Origin: Actinomadura rupiterrae
Lineage (GTDB): Bacteria; Actinomycetota; Actinomycetes; Streptosporangiales; Streptosporangiaceae
NCBI RefSeq assembly: GCF_024172125.1
Contig: NZ_JAMZEA010000005.1
Span: forward strand, 310,001-374,000
DNA: 64,000 nucleotides
Direction of reading: 5' to 3'
The translations under genes were made by a program, and so were the position numbers. This document shows positions 36,600 through 45,288 of the stretch, in pieces (positions within the stretch are counted from its first letter, which is position 1; every line of letters starts with the position of its first letter). The notes below the pieces were generated by a model. That model was not told the origin of the DNA. It did not search any database and worked only from the letters and a program-made list of their open reading frames with translations.

Positions 36600-38018
36600 T
36601 CAGAGTCTGCGGATGAGGGACAGGAACATCGCGTCGGTGCCGTGCCGGTGCGGCCAGAACTGGGCGTACGGGGTGTCGCCGACGCGGATCCGGTCGAGGG
36701 ACGGCGCGATGCCGGTCAGGACGTCCGGGGCGTCGAGGCGTTCGGCGTCGTCGCGGCCGCGGAGCACGTCGTCCACGACGACGCGGGTCTCGGCGAGGTG
36801 CGGCGAGCAGGTGACGTACGCGACCACGCCGCCCGGACGCAGCGACTCCAGCGCGTTGCGCAGCAGGTCGCGCTGGAGCGGGCCCAGCTCGGCGACGGCC
36901 TCGGGGCCGCGCCGCCAGCGCGCCTCGGGACGGCGCCGCAGCGCGCCGAGGCCGGTGCACGGCGCGTCCAGCATGATCCGGTCGAACGCGCCGGGACGCC
37001 ACGCGGGAACGGTCCCGTCGGCGACGATCACGCCGGCGCGGGCGTCCACGGCGCGGGTGACCAGGCCCGCGCGGTGCGGGGTGACGTCGGCGGCGAGCAG
37101 CCGGGCGTCCCGCTGCGTGGCGACCGCCGACAGCAGCCCGGCCTTGCCGCCCGGGCCGGCGCAGAGGTCGGCCCAGCGGGCGTCCGGACCGTCCAGCGGG
37201 GCGGCGGCGAGGGCGAGCGCGACGAGCTGGCTGGCCTCGTCCTGCACGGCGGCGCGGCCGTCGCGGACGGCGGCGAACGCGGCCGGGTCGCCGTCCGGCA
37301 GCAGAGCGCCGACCGGCGAGTACGGCGCGGGGTCGGTGCCGGCCAGCTCGTCCAGCGTGGCGCGGCCGGGACGGGCGACCAGCGTGACGCGCGGACGGTC
37401 GTTGTCGGCGGCGAGCAGCGCGTCGATCTCGTCCCGGTCGGGGCCGAGCGCGTCGCGCAGCGCGGACACGATCCACTTCGGGTGGCTGCGCGCGATGGAC
37501 AGCCGGGTCGTGGCGTCCAGGTCGTCCGGCGCGACGATCTCCAGCCAGGCGGCGAGGTCGCGCCCGGCGACCTTGCGCAGCACGGCGTTGGCGAACTTGG
37601 ACTGGCCCGGCCCGGTGACGTCGCGGGCCAGCTCGACGGCGGTGCCGACGGCGGCGTGCGGCGGGATCCGGGTGGCGAGCACCTGGTGGGCGCCGAGCCG
37701 CAGGACGTCCAGCAGCGGGGCGTCGATGCGGCGCAGCTCGCGGTCGCTGCACAGCGCGAGGATCGCGTCGTAGGTGCCGCGGCCGCGCAGCGTCCCGTAG
37801 GTCAGCTCGGTGGCGAGCGCCGCGTCCCGACCGGTCAGGCCGCGCTCGCGCAGCCGGGCCGGGAGCAGCAGGTTGGCGTAGGCGTCGCGGGAGTCCACGG
37901 CCCGGATCACGTCGAACGCGGTGCGGCGGACGAGGTCCTGCGGGCGGCCGGTGCGGCGCGGCCCGTCCGGGCGGCGGTTGGCGTTGCTCCGGCCGCGGTG
38001 GTGGCGGGTGGGCGGCAT
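36600..38018 (-). CDS. rsmB: 16S rRNA m5C967 methyltransferase
   Basis: 472-residue RsmB/Sun-type methyltransferase. The N-terminal NusB-like RNA-binding domain covers ~30-160 and the SAM-binding Rossmann domain ~235-470. The SAM motif is WADLCAGPGGKAGLL (~290), motif IV is MLDAPCTGLGALRRRP (~350) and the catalytic Cys motif is VAYVTCSPHLAETR (~415). The start at 38018 overlaps the fmt stop by one base, an order conserved widely (def-fmt-rsmB). Confidence 0.95.
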   Translation of the reverse strand: MPPTRHHRGRSNANRRPDGPRRTGRPQDLVRRTAFDVIRAVDSRDAYANLLLPARLRERGLTGRDAALATELTYGTLRGRGTYDAILALCSDRELRRIDAPLLDVLRLGAHQVLATRIPPHAAVGTAVELARDVTGPGQSKFANAVLRKVAGRDLAAWLEIVAPDDLDATTRLSIARSHPKWIVSALRDALGPDRDEIDALLAADNDRPRVTLVARPGRATLDELAGTDPAPYSPVGALLPDGDPAAFAAVRDGRAAVQDEASQLVALALAAAPLDGPDARWADLCAGPGGKAGLLSAVATQRDARLLAADVTPHRAGLVTRAVDARAGVIVADGTVPAWRPGAFDRIMLDAPCTGLGALRRRPEARWRRGPEAVAELGPLQRDLLRNALESLRPGGVVAYVTCSPHLAETRVVVDDVLRGRDDAERLDAPDVLTGIAPSLDRIRVGDTPYAQFWPHRHGTDAMFLSLIRRL

Positions 38019-38956
38019 CAGGCGAGCGTGTCCTTGTCGGTGAGGGAGACCCCGCGCGCCCAGTCGGCGGCGGGCATGCGGCGCTTGCCCTGCGGCTGGA
38101 CGTCGCCGAGCGCGACCGGGTGCGTCGCGGTGCCCACGAGCACCTCGCTCTTACCGGCGCGGATCTCGCCGGGCGCGAGCGCTTCCGCGCCGGCGTCCGC
38201 GTCCGGGACGGGGCGGACGGGGAACAGCTTCAGCCGGGTGTCGCGGAACGTCGTCCAGGCGCCGGGCGCGGGCGTGCAGGCGCGGACGAGCCGGTCCACG
38301 TGCCGTCCGGGGGACGTCCAGTCGACGCGGGCGTCCTCGGGGGTGAGCTTGGCGGCGTGCGAGACGCCCTCGGCGGGCTGCGGGCGGGGCTCCAGCACCC
38401 CGGCCTCGATCCCGTCCATCGTGTCGGCGAGCAGCTTGGCGCCCGCGACGGCGAGCCGTCCGAGCAGGTCGCCGGAGGTGTCGGTGGGCAGGACCGGCTC
38501 GGTCAGCACCCCGTAGACCGGCCCGGTGTCCAGGCCCTCCTCGATCTGGAAGGTGGACGCGCCGGACATCTCGTCCCCGTGCAGGATCGCCCGCTGGACG
38601 GGCGCCGCGCCGCGCCAGGCGGGCAGGATCGAGAAGTGCAGGTTCACCCAGCCGTGCCGGGGGATCTCCAGCGCGGCGGGCCGCAGGATCGCGCCGTAGG
38701 CGACGACCGGGCAGCAGTCCGGGGCGATCGCGCGCAGCCGGTCCAGGAACTCGGGGTCGGACGCCTTGGCGGGCCTGAGCACCTCGATCCCGGCCTCCGC
38801 GGCGGCCTCGGCCACCGGGCTCGGCACCAGCTTGCGGCCGCGTCCGGCGGGCGCGTCGGGCCGGGTGACGACCGCGGCGACCTCGTGCGAGGACGCCAGC
38901 AGCGCCTTCAGGGACGGGACGGACGTCTCGGGCGTTCCGGCGAAGACCAGGCGCAT
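38018..38956 (-). CDS. fmt: methionyl-tRNA formyltransferase
   Basis: 312-residue enzyme that formylates Met-tRNAfMet using 10-formyl-THF. N-terminal MRLVFAGTPETSVPSLKAL, the HxSLLP-type catalytic motif as NLHFSILPAWRGAAPVQRAI (~107) and TFQIEEGLDTGPV (~140) are present. The C-terminal OB-type anticodon-interaction domain begins near ~205. The ATG at 38956 is two bases from the def stop. Standard size. Confidence 0.97.
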   Translation of the reverse strand: MRLVFAGTPETSVPSLKALLASSHEVAAVVTRPDAPAGRGRKLVPSPVAEAAAEAGIEVLRPAKASDPEFLDRLRAIAPDCCPVVAYGAILRPAALEIPRHGWVNLHFSILPAWRGAAPVQRAILHGDEMSGASTFQIEEGLDTGPVYGVLTEPVLPTDTSGDLLGRLAVAGAKLLADTMDGIEAGVLEPRPQPAEGVSHAAKLTPEDARVDWTSPGRHVDRLVRACTPAPGAWTTFRDTRLKLFPVRPVPDADAGAEALAPGEIRAGKSEVLVGTATHPVALGDVQPQGKRRMPAADWARGVSLTDKDTLA

Positions 38957-38958
38957 GC

Positions 38959-39504
38959 TCAGATCGCCTTCCCGAGCGTCTTGTGCGGCGACACCTTCAC
39001 CTGCGGAACCGGGTCGCCGAACCACTCCGCCTCGCGGATCGCCTTCATCGCGGCCTTGCGCTGCTCCGGGTCCATCCGGTCGATGAAGATGATCCCGTCC
39101 AGGTGGTCGGTCTCGTGCTGGACGCACCGGGCCAGCAGGTGCGTGCCCTCCACGGTGATCGGCTCGCCGTGCATGTTGAAGCCCTTGGCGACGGCCCCGA
39201 CCGCGCGCGGCGTCGGGAACGCGAGGCCCGGCAGCGACAGGCAGCCCTCGTCGCCGGTCTCCTCCTCGTCCGACAGGTCCAGCGTCGGGTTGACCAGGTG
39301 GCCGAGCACGTCGTCCACGTAGTAGGTGAACACCCGCAGGCCCACGCCCAGCTGCGGCGCGGCCAGCCCCGCGCCGGGCGCGTCGATCATCGTGTCGGTG
39401 AGGTCCTTGACGAGCTGCCGCAGCTCCTTGTCGAAGTCCCTGACCGGCTCGGCAGGGGTGCGCAGCACGGGATCGCCGAAGAGGCGGATGGGCTTGACGG
39501 ACAA
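38959..39504 (-). CDS. def: peptide deformylase
   Basis: 181-residue metalloenzyme removing the N-formyl group from nascent proteins. All three family motifs are present: GAGLAAPQLG (~44), EGCLSLPG (~87, metal-binding Cys) and QHETDHLDG (~130, two metal His and catalytic Glu). It starts with TTG at 39504; the only upstream ribosome site is a weak GGAG. The C-terminal tail (~150-181) is slightly longer than in E. coli, as usual in actinomycetes. Confidence 0.97.
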   Translation of the reverse strand: MSVKPIRLFGDPVLRTPAEPVRDFDKELRQLVKDLTDTMIDAPGAGLAAPQLGVGLRVFTYYVDDVLGHLVNPTLDLSDEEETGDEGCLSLPGLAFPTPRAVGAVAKGFNMHGEPITVEGTHLLARCVQHETDHLDGIIFIDRMDPEQRKAAMKAIREAEWFGDPVPQVKVSPHKTLGKAI

Positions 39505-39611
39505 GGAGGACTCCGTTCCAGGGTGCGCGGTGACGCGTCCAGTCTACGAACCCTTCAGTCTAAGATCCCGCGCCACCACTCCAGGCTGCTTTCGCTGGGG
39601 AGACCGGGGGG

Positions 39612-41762
39612 TCAGATGAGTTCGAGGGGGTCCATTTGGGTTCGGACGTATTCGGGGGTGCGGCGGGCGCTGCGGACGCCTTGGGCGGCCTGGAGTTCGC
39701 GGGCCAGGGGGAGGCCGTCGGCGCGGGGGACGCGGATGAGGGCGCGTTCGCGGGCGGGCTGGCCCGGCTGGGGCTGCTCGGTGAGCGGGACGGGGCCTAG
39801 GACCTCGGCGGACGCGGGGAGGCGGGCGTCGTCCAGGAGTTCGCGGATCGCGGCCGGGGTGGCGGTGAGGGAGGCCATGCGGAAGGCGGGCGGGAAGCCG
39901 GCCTCGCGGCGTTCGGCCAGCTCGCGCTCGGCGAAGGTGATGGGGTCCCAGCGGATCAGTGCCTGGACGGCGGGGAGCGCGCCGTCCGCCGCGACGACGA
40001 CCGGGCCGCCGGGGCGGACGAGGGCGGCGGCGTTCATCCAGCGGCGCAGGCCCTCCTCGGCGGCGCGCAGGTCGGCGCGGCCGAGGAGGGCCCAGCCGTC
40101 CAGCAGGAGCGCGGCGGCGTAGCCGTCCTCGGCGACGGGTTCGGCGCCCGGAGTGGAGACGATCAGCGCCTTGCCGGGGCCGACCGTGTCGAGGACACCG
40201 TCGCGTCCGGACGTCCGGACGGCGGCGCCGGGGAACGCGCGACCGAGCTCCTCGGCGGTGCGGCGGGCTCCGACGACGACGGCGCGGAGCTGGAAGTGGC
40301 CGCATTCGGGGCAGTGCCAGTCCCCCGCGATGCGCCCGCACCAGCGGCAGTAGGGCGCGGCGTGCGCGGACGTGAGCGCCAAGGGCCCCTGGCAGGACGT
40401 GCAGTGCGCCATCGTCCTGCAGCGCTGGCAGGCGAGGGCGGGCAGGTAGCCGCGGCGCGGCACCTGGACCAGCACCGGGCCGTGCTCCAGCGCCCGCCGC
40501 GCGGTCTCGAACGCCACGTGCGGGAGGCGCGCGGCCCGGGCGGCCTCGTCGCGGGCCATGTCGAAGTCGTCCCCGACCGGCCGGACGCGCGGCATCGCCG
40601 CCCGGACGGTCTCGCGGTCAGCGGTCAGGGCGTGCGCCCAGCCCGTCTCGACCAGGACGGTCGCCTCGGTCGTGCGCGTGTAGCCGCCGATCAGCGCCGC
40701 CGCCGCGGCTCGGTGCGCGCGCAATGCCAGCACCTCGCGCGGGTGCGGGTAGGGCGCGTGCGGCTCGGCGTGGACGTCGTCCCCGTCGTCCCACAGGACG
40801 ACCAGGCCGAGCTCGTGCACGGGCGCGAACATCGCGGCCCGCGTCCCGACGACGGCCCTTACCGCGCCGCGACGGATCGCCAGCCAGCGCCGGTACCGCT
40901 CGGTCGGGCCGAGATCGGCGGTGAGCGCGACGTGGCGGCCGTCACCCAGCTCCTCGGCGAGCGCGGCGTCCACGCGGGCGACGTCCCGGCCGTCCGCGAG
41001 GACGACCAGGGCGCCGCGTCCGGCGGCGAGGGCGGTGCGGACGGCCCGCGCGATCGCCGCGACCCGGTCCGGCCCGGGCAGGGCCGTCCAGACGGCGCGT
41101 GGCGCGCGGCCCCCGGCGAGTGCGGTCAGGAAGGACGGCCCGGCCGGGTACCGTGACCAGGGTCCCGGCCCGTCCGGCGGGTCCGGCGGTGCCGCGGCCT
41201 CGCGCGGCGGCTCGCCCTCCGCCTTGGCGTGCCGGGGCGGGATCGCCAGCCGCAGCACGTCGGCGAGCGTCCCGGCGTACCGGTCGGCGACCTCGCGGGC
41301 CAGCGCCGCGACCTCGGGGGCGAGGACGGGCTCGGCCGAGGTCACCCGCTCCAGGAACGACAGGCGGCCCTCGTGGTCGCTCTCCTGGACGCGGTCCAGC
41401 AGCAGGCCGTCCACGAGCTGGCCGGCGAAGCGGACGCGGACCCGGCATCCGGGCACGGCCATGGCGTCCAGTTCGTTGGGTACGAGGTAGTCGAAGGGCC
41501 GGTCGAGATGGGGAAGGGACATGTCCACGGCGACCCGGGCCACCGGGAGGTGCTCGGACGGGACGCGCGCGCCCTTCTTCCCCTTCCCCTCCGTACCGGA
41601 CTTCCCCGCCGCCTTGGCCTTGCCTTTGCCTCGCGTCCCGGCCTTCCCGGCGGACTTTCCGGGCGCGGCGGTCGCGCCGGACGGTACCGTCGTGCCGCCG
41701 GGGCCGTCCGGAAGCGCGTCCAGTCCCGGGATCAGCCCGGTGTCTCCGCCGTCGTTGCTCAC
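39612..41762 (-). CDS. priA: PriA-like primosomal protein N' (degenerate helicase)
   Basis: 716-residue protein with the PriA DNA-binding fold at ~68-165 (VDMSLPHLDRPFDYLVP). The two zinc clusters are readable as CQRCRTMAHCTSC and CRWC...CPEC (~445-490). The helicase signature is decayed: the Walker A position reads TALPGPDRV instead of GxTGSGKT, and the DEEH box reads LWDDGDDVH. Loss of ATPase motifs is a known feature of actinobacterial PriA, so it probably serves only as a restart/loading scaffold. Residues ~1-66 form a Lys/Gly/Pro-rich N-terminal extension. Confidence 0.93.
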   Translation of the reverse strand: MSNDGGDTGLIPGLDALPDGPGGTTVPSGATAAPGKSAGKAGTRGKGKAKAAGKSGTEGKGKKGARVPSEHLPVARVAVDMSLPHLDRPFDYLVPNELDAMAVPGCRVRVRFAGQLVDGLLLDRVQESDHEGRLSFLERVTSAEPVLAPEVAALAREVADRYAGTLADVLRLAIPPRHAKAEGEPPREAAAPPDPPDGPGPWSRYPAGPSFLTALAGGRAPRAVWTALPGPDRVAAIARAVRTALAAGRGALVVLADGRDVARVDAALAEELGDGRHVALTADLGPTERYRRWLAIRRGAVRAVVGTRAAMFAPVHELGLVVLWDDGDDVHAEPHAPYPHPREVLALRAHRAAAAALIGGYTRTTEATVLVETGWAHALTADRETVRAAMPRVRPVGDDFDMARDEAARAARLPHVAFETARRALEHGPVLVQVPRRGYLPALACQRCRTMAHCTSCQGPLALTSAHAAPYCRWCGRIAGDWHCPECGHFQLRAVVVGARRTAEELGRAFPGAAVRTSGRDGVLDTVGPGKALIVSTPGAEPVAEDGYAAALLLDGWALLGRADLRAAEEGLRRWMNAAALVRPGGPVVVAADGALPAVQALIRWDPITFAERELAERREAGFPPAFRMASLTATPAAIRELLDDARLPASAEVLGPVPLTEQPQPGQPARERALIRVPRADGLPLARELQAAQGVRSARRTPEYVRTQMDPLELI

Positions 41763-41900
41763 AGGATCGTCCTACCAGATCAGGGGGTGCGCCAGTCCCG
41801 TGGAAGCGCGCGCGACCGGTTTGAACTCGGCCGGGGTTCGGTGGATCATTGGCCGGTGCCCCCCGGGCCCCGACCGTCCCTCCGGATCCTGTAGGCAGCG

Positions 41901-43577
41901 TTGACCACCGCATCGGCCTCCGCGCGGGTGGGCTCCGCCCCGGCCGCCCCCACGGCGCCGCCCGCATCCGGGCCGCGCTGGAGGCGCTGGGCGAACCCGC
42001 GCAACCCCGTCGTCGCGGCGACCGCCGTGGCCTTCGTCCTGCACATGGTCTGGGCGCTGTTCCTGGCCACCGAGGGCGGCGACCTGTCCGCCCAGGCGGC
42101 CTGGACGCACTTCGTCGGGCACTACCCGTGGGCCGCCTACAACCTGTCCTGGTACGGCGGCATCCACGTCGCCTCCTACAGCGTGATCTCGCCGTTCCTG
42201 ATGGCCTGGTTCGGCATCCGGACGGTCGCGGTGATCAGCGGGACGCTGTCGGCGACGCTCGCCGCGCTGATGCTGGTCCGGTTCCGCGCGCCGGTCGCGC
42301 TGCCCGCCGCCGTGTGGGCCGCGTTCGCGATCTCCTGCAACTCGGCGTCCGGGCGCACCACCTTCGGCCTCGGCCTGCTGTTCGCGCTCGCCGCCGTGAT
42401 GTGCGCCTTCACCGGGCGCGGGACGCCGTTCCTGCGCGCCTCCGGGATGGTCGGCTTCGGCCTGCTGGCCACCTTCGCCAGCCCCGTCGCCGGGCTGTTC
42501 CTGCTGGTCGTCGGCGCGGCGATGTTCCTCACCGGACGCCGCCGCGCCGGGATCGCGATCTGCCTCGGCATGCCGCTGGTCGTCGGGACGACCACGCTGC
42601 TGTTCCCGTTCACCGGCGTCCAGCCGATCTCGCTCACCGCGATCGTGCTGCCCGCGATCGCGAGCGTCGCCGCGATGCTGGTGTGCGCGCCCAAGGACTG
42701 GCGGCTGATCCGGATCGGCGCGGCCGTCTACCTGCTCGGCATCGCGCTGACCTGGCTCGTCCCGTCCCCGGTCGGCAGCAACGTGGAGCGGCTGTCGCTG
42801 GTGTTCGGCGGGGTGTTCCTGCTCTGCGCCGTCGGCCGGGTGACCGACCGGCGCCGGCTCGCCGTGCTCTGCGCCGCGTTCATCGTGACCGGCGTCTGGC
42901 AGGTCGTGAAGCCGATGGACGACCTGATCCACACCACCCCGGCGGCCACCGCCGCCGACCAGTCCCGCGCGCTGATCGCGCAGCTCAAGCAGCGCGGCGC
43001 GGGCCGCGGCCGGGTCGAGGTCGTCCCGCTGCGCTCGCACTGGGAGGCGTCCGGCCTCAGCCGCCAGGTGATCCTCGCGCGCGGCTGGAACCGCCAGGTG
43101 GACGCCGAGCGCAACGCCCTGTTCTATGAGAAGACCCTCACACCGGACGCCTACCGCGACTGGCTGCACAAGTGGGCCGTGCACTACGTCGTCCTGCCCG
43201 AGCAGGAGATCGACTGGTCGTCCCACAACGAGGACGTCCTGGTCCGCGGCGGCCAGCCCTACCTCACCGAGGTCTGGCGCGACCCGCACTGGCGCCTCTA
43301 CCAGGTCACCGACCCGACGCCGCTGGTCGCCGCCCCGGCCTCGGTGCACCGCTTCCGCCCCGACAAGGTCATCGTGAACGCCCCGGCGGCGGGCACCTAC
43401 CTCGTCCGCGTGGCCTACTCGCCGTGGCTCAGCGTCCACGGCCCCGGCAAGGGCGCCTGCCTGGCCTCCCCCAAGACCGGCCCCGACAAGGACTTCGTCC
43501 AGATGAAGGTCCCCGCCCCCGGCCGCTACACCGTGGGAGCCCGCTACGGCCTCCCCCGCGGCACTCCGTGCTCATAA
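41901..43577 (+). CDS. polytopic membrane protein, unknown function
   Basis: 558-residue protein. About eleven hydrophobic helices occupy residues ~32-330. A soluble C-terminal part of ~220 residues follows (from TAADQSRALIAQLKQ), probably extracytoplasmic. This layout resembles GT-C type glycosyltransferases or related envelope enzymes. Acidic/His motifs are visible in the first loop (ATEGGDLSAQAAWTHFVGHYPW), but I do not recognise a definite family. It starts with TTG at 41901 and is divergent from priA, which is 138 bp away. Confidence 0.75.
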   Translation: MTTASASARVGSAPAAPTAPPASGPRWRRWANPRNPVVAATAVAFVLHMVWALFLATEGGDLSAQAAWTHFVGHYPWAAYNLSWYGGIHVASYSVISPFLMAWFGIRTVAVISGTLSATLAALMLVRFRAPVALPAAVWAAFAISCNSASGRTTFGLGLLFALAAVMCAFTGRGTPFLRASGMVGFGLLATFASPVAGLFLLVVGAAMFLTGRRRAGIAICLGMPLVVGTTTLLFPFTGVQPISLTAIVLPAIASVAAMLVCAPKDWRLIRIGAAVYLLGIALTWLVPSPVGSNVERLSLVFGGVFLLCAVGRVTDRRRLAVLCAAFIVTGVWQVVKPMDDLIHTTPAATAADQSRALIAQLKQRGAGRGRVEVVPLRSHWEASGLSRQVILARGWNRQVDAERNALFYEKTLTPDAYRDWLHKWAVHYVVLPEQEIDWSSHNEDVLVRGGQPYLTEVWRDPHWRLYQVTDPTPLVAAPASVHRFRPDKVIVNAPAAGTYLVRVAYSPWLSVHGPGKGACLASPKTGPDKDFVQMKVPAPGRYTVGARYGLPRGTPCS

Positions 43578-43629
43578 AGTCCCGGCCCACTTCGCTCGCC
43601 TAGCGGCTCGCTACGTGACCGTGCCTGGG

Positions 43630-43711
43630 CGAACGCGGCATCGCTTCGCGATCAACCCGGCTTCGCTCCCCTTCGGCTTCGCTCCGCCGGGTTGGTCACG
43701 CGTTCGCGCGC
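43630..43711 (+). repeat. dispersed palindromic repeat, copy 1
   Basis: The left arm is cgaacgcggcatcgcttcgc followed by gatcaacc. An inner ~30-bp hairpin-like stretch follows (cggcttcgctccccttcggc). The right arm is gggttggtcacgcgttcgcg, whose complement mirrors the left arm. Related copies lie at about 62876, 63700 and 63922. The minus-strand metK terminator follows ~150 bp to the right. Confidence 0.8.
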
Positions 43712-43868
43712 GTGGCCAGGATCGCTGCGAGACAGGCCCCTCCCACCTCCGGGACCACGCACGCCTCGCACCCGCGAGAAGCCCCCGCACGCGCAAGAAG
43801 AGCCCCTGCACGCGCAAGCCCGCCCCGCGAGGCGGCGCAGGTGACCGCGCCGGCCACGCCCTGAAATG

Positions 43869-43900
43869 CGTAAGGCCCCCGCGAGGGCGGGGGCCTTACG
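43869..43900 (-). terminator. metK hairpin terminator
   Basis: CGTAAGGCCCCCGC and GCGGGGGCCTTACG pair perfectly over 14 bp with a four-base loop, 37 bases past the metK stop. The strong stem suits an actinomycete intrinsic terminator. It may also end transcripts of the convergent membrane-protein gene. The rest of 43578-43937 holds only the palindromic repeat. Confidence 0.88.
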
Positions 43901-43937
43901 TGTGTCCGGGCCCTGGGGCTCGGGGTGGAGCAGGTGC

Positions 43938-45134
43938 TTAGAGCAGGCCGGCGTACTTGGCGAGGTCGCCGGCGCGGTCGGTGCGCTCCCAGGAGAAGTC
44001 GGGCTCCGGGCGGCCGAAGTGGCCGTACGCCGCCGTCTGGGAGTAGATCGGGCGGAGCAGGTCGAGGTCGCGGACGATCGCGGCCGGGCGGAGGTCGAAG
44101 ACCTGCGCGACGGCCTGCTGGATCTTGGCGACCGGGACCTTCTCGGTGCCGAAGGTCTCCACGAACACGCCGACCGGGTGGGCCTTGCCGATCGCGTAGG
44201 CGACCTGGACCTCGGCGCGGTCGGCGAGCTGCGCCGCGACAATGTTCTTGGCGACCCAGCGCATGGCGTAGGCGGCCGAGCGGTCCACCTTGGACGGGTC
44301 CTTGCCGGAGAAGGCGCCGCCGCCGTGCCGGGCCATGCCGCCGTAGGTGTCCACGATGATCTTGCGGCCGGTCAGGCCCGCGTCGCCCATCGGGCCGCCG
44401 ATCTCGAACCGGCCGGTGGGGTTGACGAGCAGGCGGTAGCCCTCGGTGTCGATGTCGAACTCGGCGAGCACCGGGTCGACGACGTGCTCCTTGACGTCCG
44501 GGGTGAGCAGCTCCTTGAGGTCGATGTCCGGAGCGTGCTGGGACGAGACGACCACGGTGTCGAGGCGGACGGCGCGGTCGCCGTCGTACTCGATGGTGAC
44601 CTGGGTCTTGCCGTCGGGGCGGAGGTAGGGCACCACGCCGCCCTTGCGGACCGCCGACAGCCGGTGCGACAGCCGGTGCGCGATGGTGATCGGCAGCGGC
44701 ATCAGCTCGGGCGTCTCGTTGGTGGCGTAGCCGAACATCAGGCCCTGGTCGCCCGCGCCCTGGCGGTCCAGGTCGTCCTCCTGGCCCTCCTCGCGGGACT
44801 CGTAGGCGTCGTCCACGCCCTGCGCGATGTCGGGGGACTGGGCGCCGATGGACACCGACACGCCGCAGGAGTGGCCGTCGAAGCCCTTCTTGGACGAGTC
44901 GTAGCCGATCTCGAGGATCTTCTCCCGGATCACGCCGGGGATGTCGACGTAGGTCTCGGTGGTGACCTCACCGGCCACGTGCACCTGACCGGTGGTGATC
45001 ATCGTCTCCACGGCGACCCGGGAGGTGGGGTCGTCCTTGAGCATCGCGTCCAGGATGGCGTCACTGATCTGGTCCGCGATCTTGTCCGGGTGCCCCTCGG
45101 TGACGGACTCGGAGGTGAACAGGCGGCGAGACAC
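43938..45134 (-). CDS. metK: S-adenosylmethionine synthetase
   Basis: 398-residue cytosolic enzyme making SAM from methionine and ATP. Signatures are FTSESVTEGHPDKIADQ (~6-22), GQVHVAGEVTT (~50), SVSIGAQSPDIAQGV (~115), the hexapeptide GAGDQGLMFGYA (~135) and GGGAFSGKDPSKVDRSAAY (~275). I start at GTG 45134, which has AAGGAG nine bases upstream. The in-frame upstream part lacks homology. Next on the same strand after coaBC, ~150 bp apart. I saw no SAM riboswitch in the leader. Confidence 0.97.
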   Translation of the reverse strand: MSRRLFTSESVTEGHPDKIADQISDAILDAMLKDDPTSRVAVETMITTGQVHVAGEVTTETYVDIPGVIREKILEIGYDSSKKGFDGHSCGVSVSIGAQSPDIAQGVDDAYESREEGQEDDLDRQGAGDQGLMFGYATNETPELMPLPITIAHRLSHRLSAVRKGGVVPYLRPDGKTQVTIEYDGDRAVRLDTVVVSSQHAPDIDLKELLTPDVKEHVVDPVLAEFDIDTEGYRLLVNPTGRFEIGGPMGDAGLTGRKIIVDTYGGMARHGGGAFSGKDPSKVDRSAAYAMRWVAKNIVAAQLADRAEVQVAYAIGKAHPVGVFVETFGTEKVPVAKIQQAVAQVFDLRPAAIVRDLDLLRPIYSQTAAYGHFGRPEPDFSWERTDRAGDLAKYAGLL

Positions 45135-45288
45135 GTACGTGAACTCCTTGCAGCGGCTGCTGACTGACGTCGCAGAACGGACTTTTCGGTCTTTGTGGCG
45201 GGAGACGCCGCCCCCGCCGCAGGCTTGCGTTTGAGTTTTCCGTCGGAGTCTATAGGGAATGACCTCGAATTCAGGTAGCTCCGCGCCC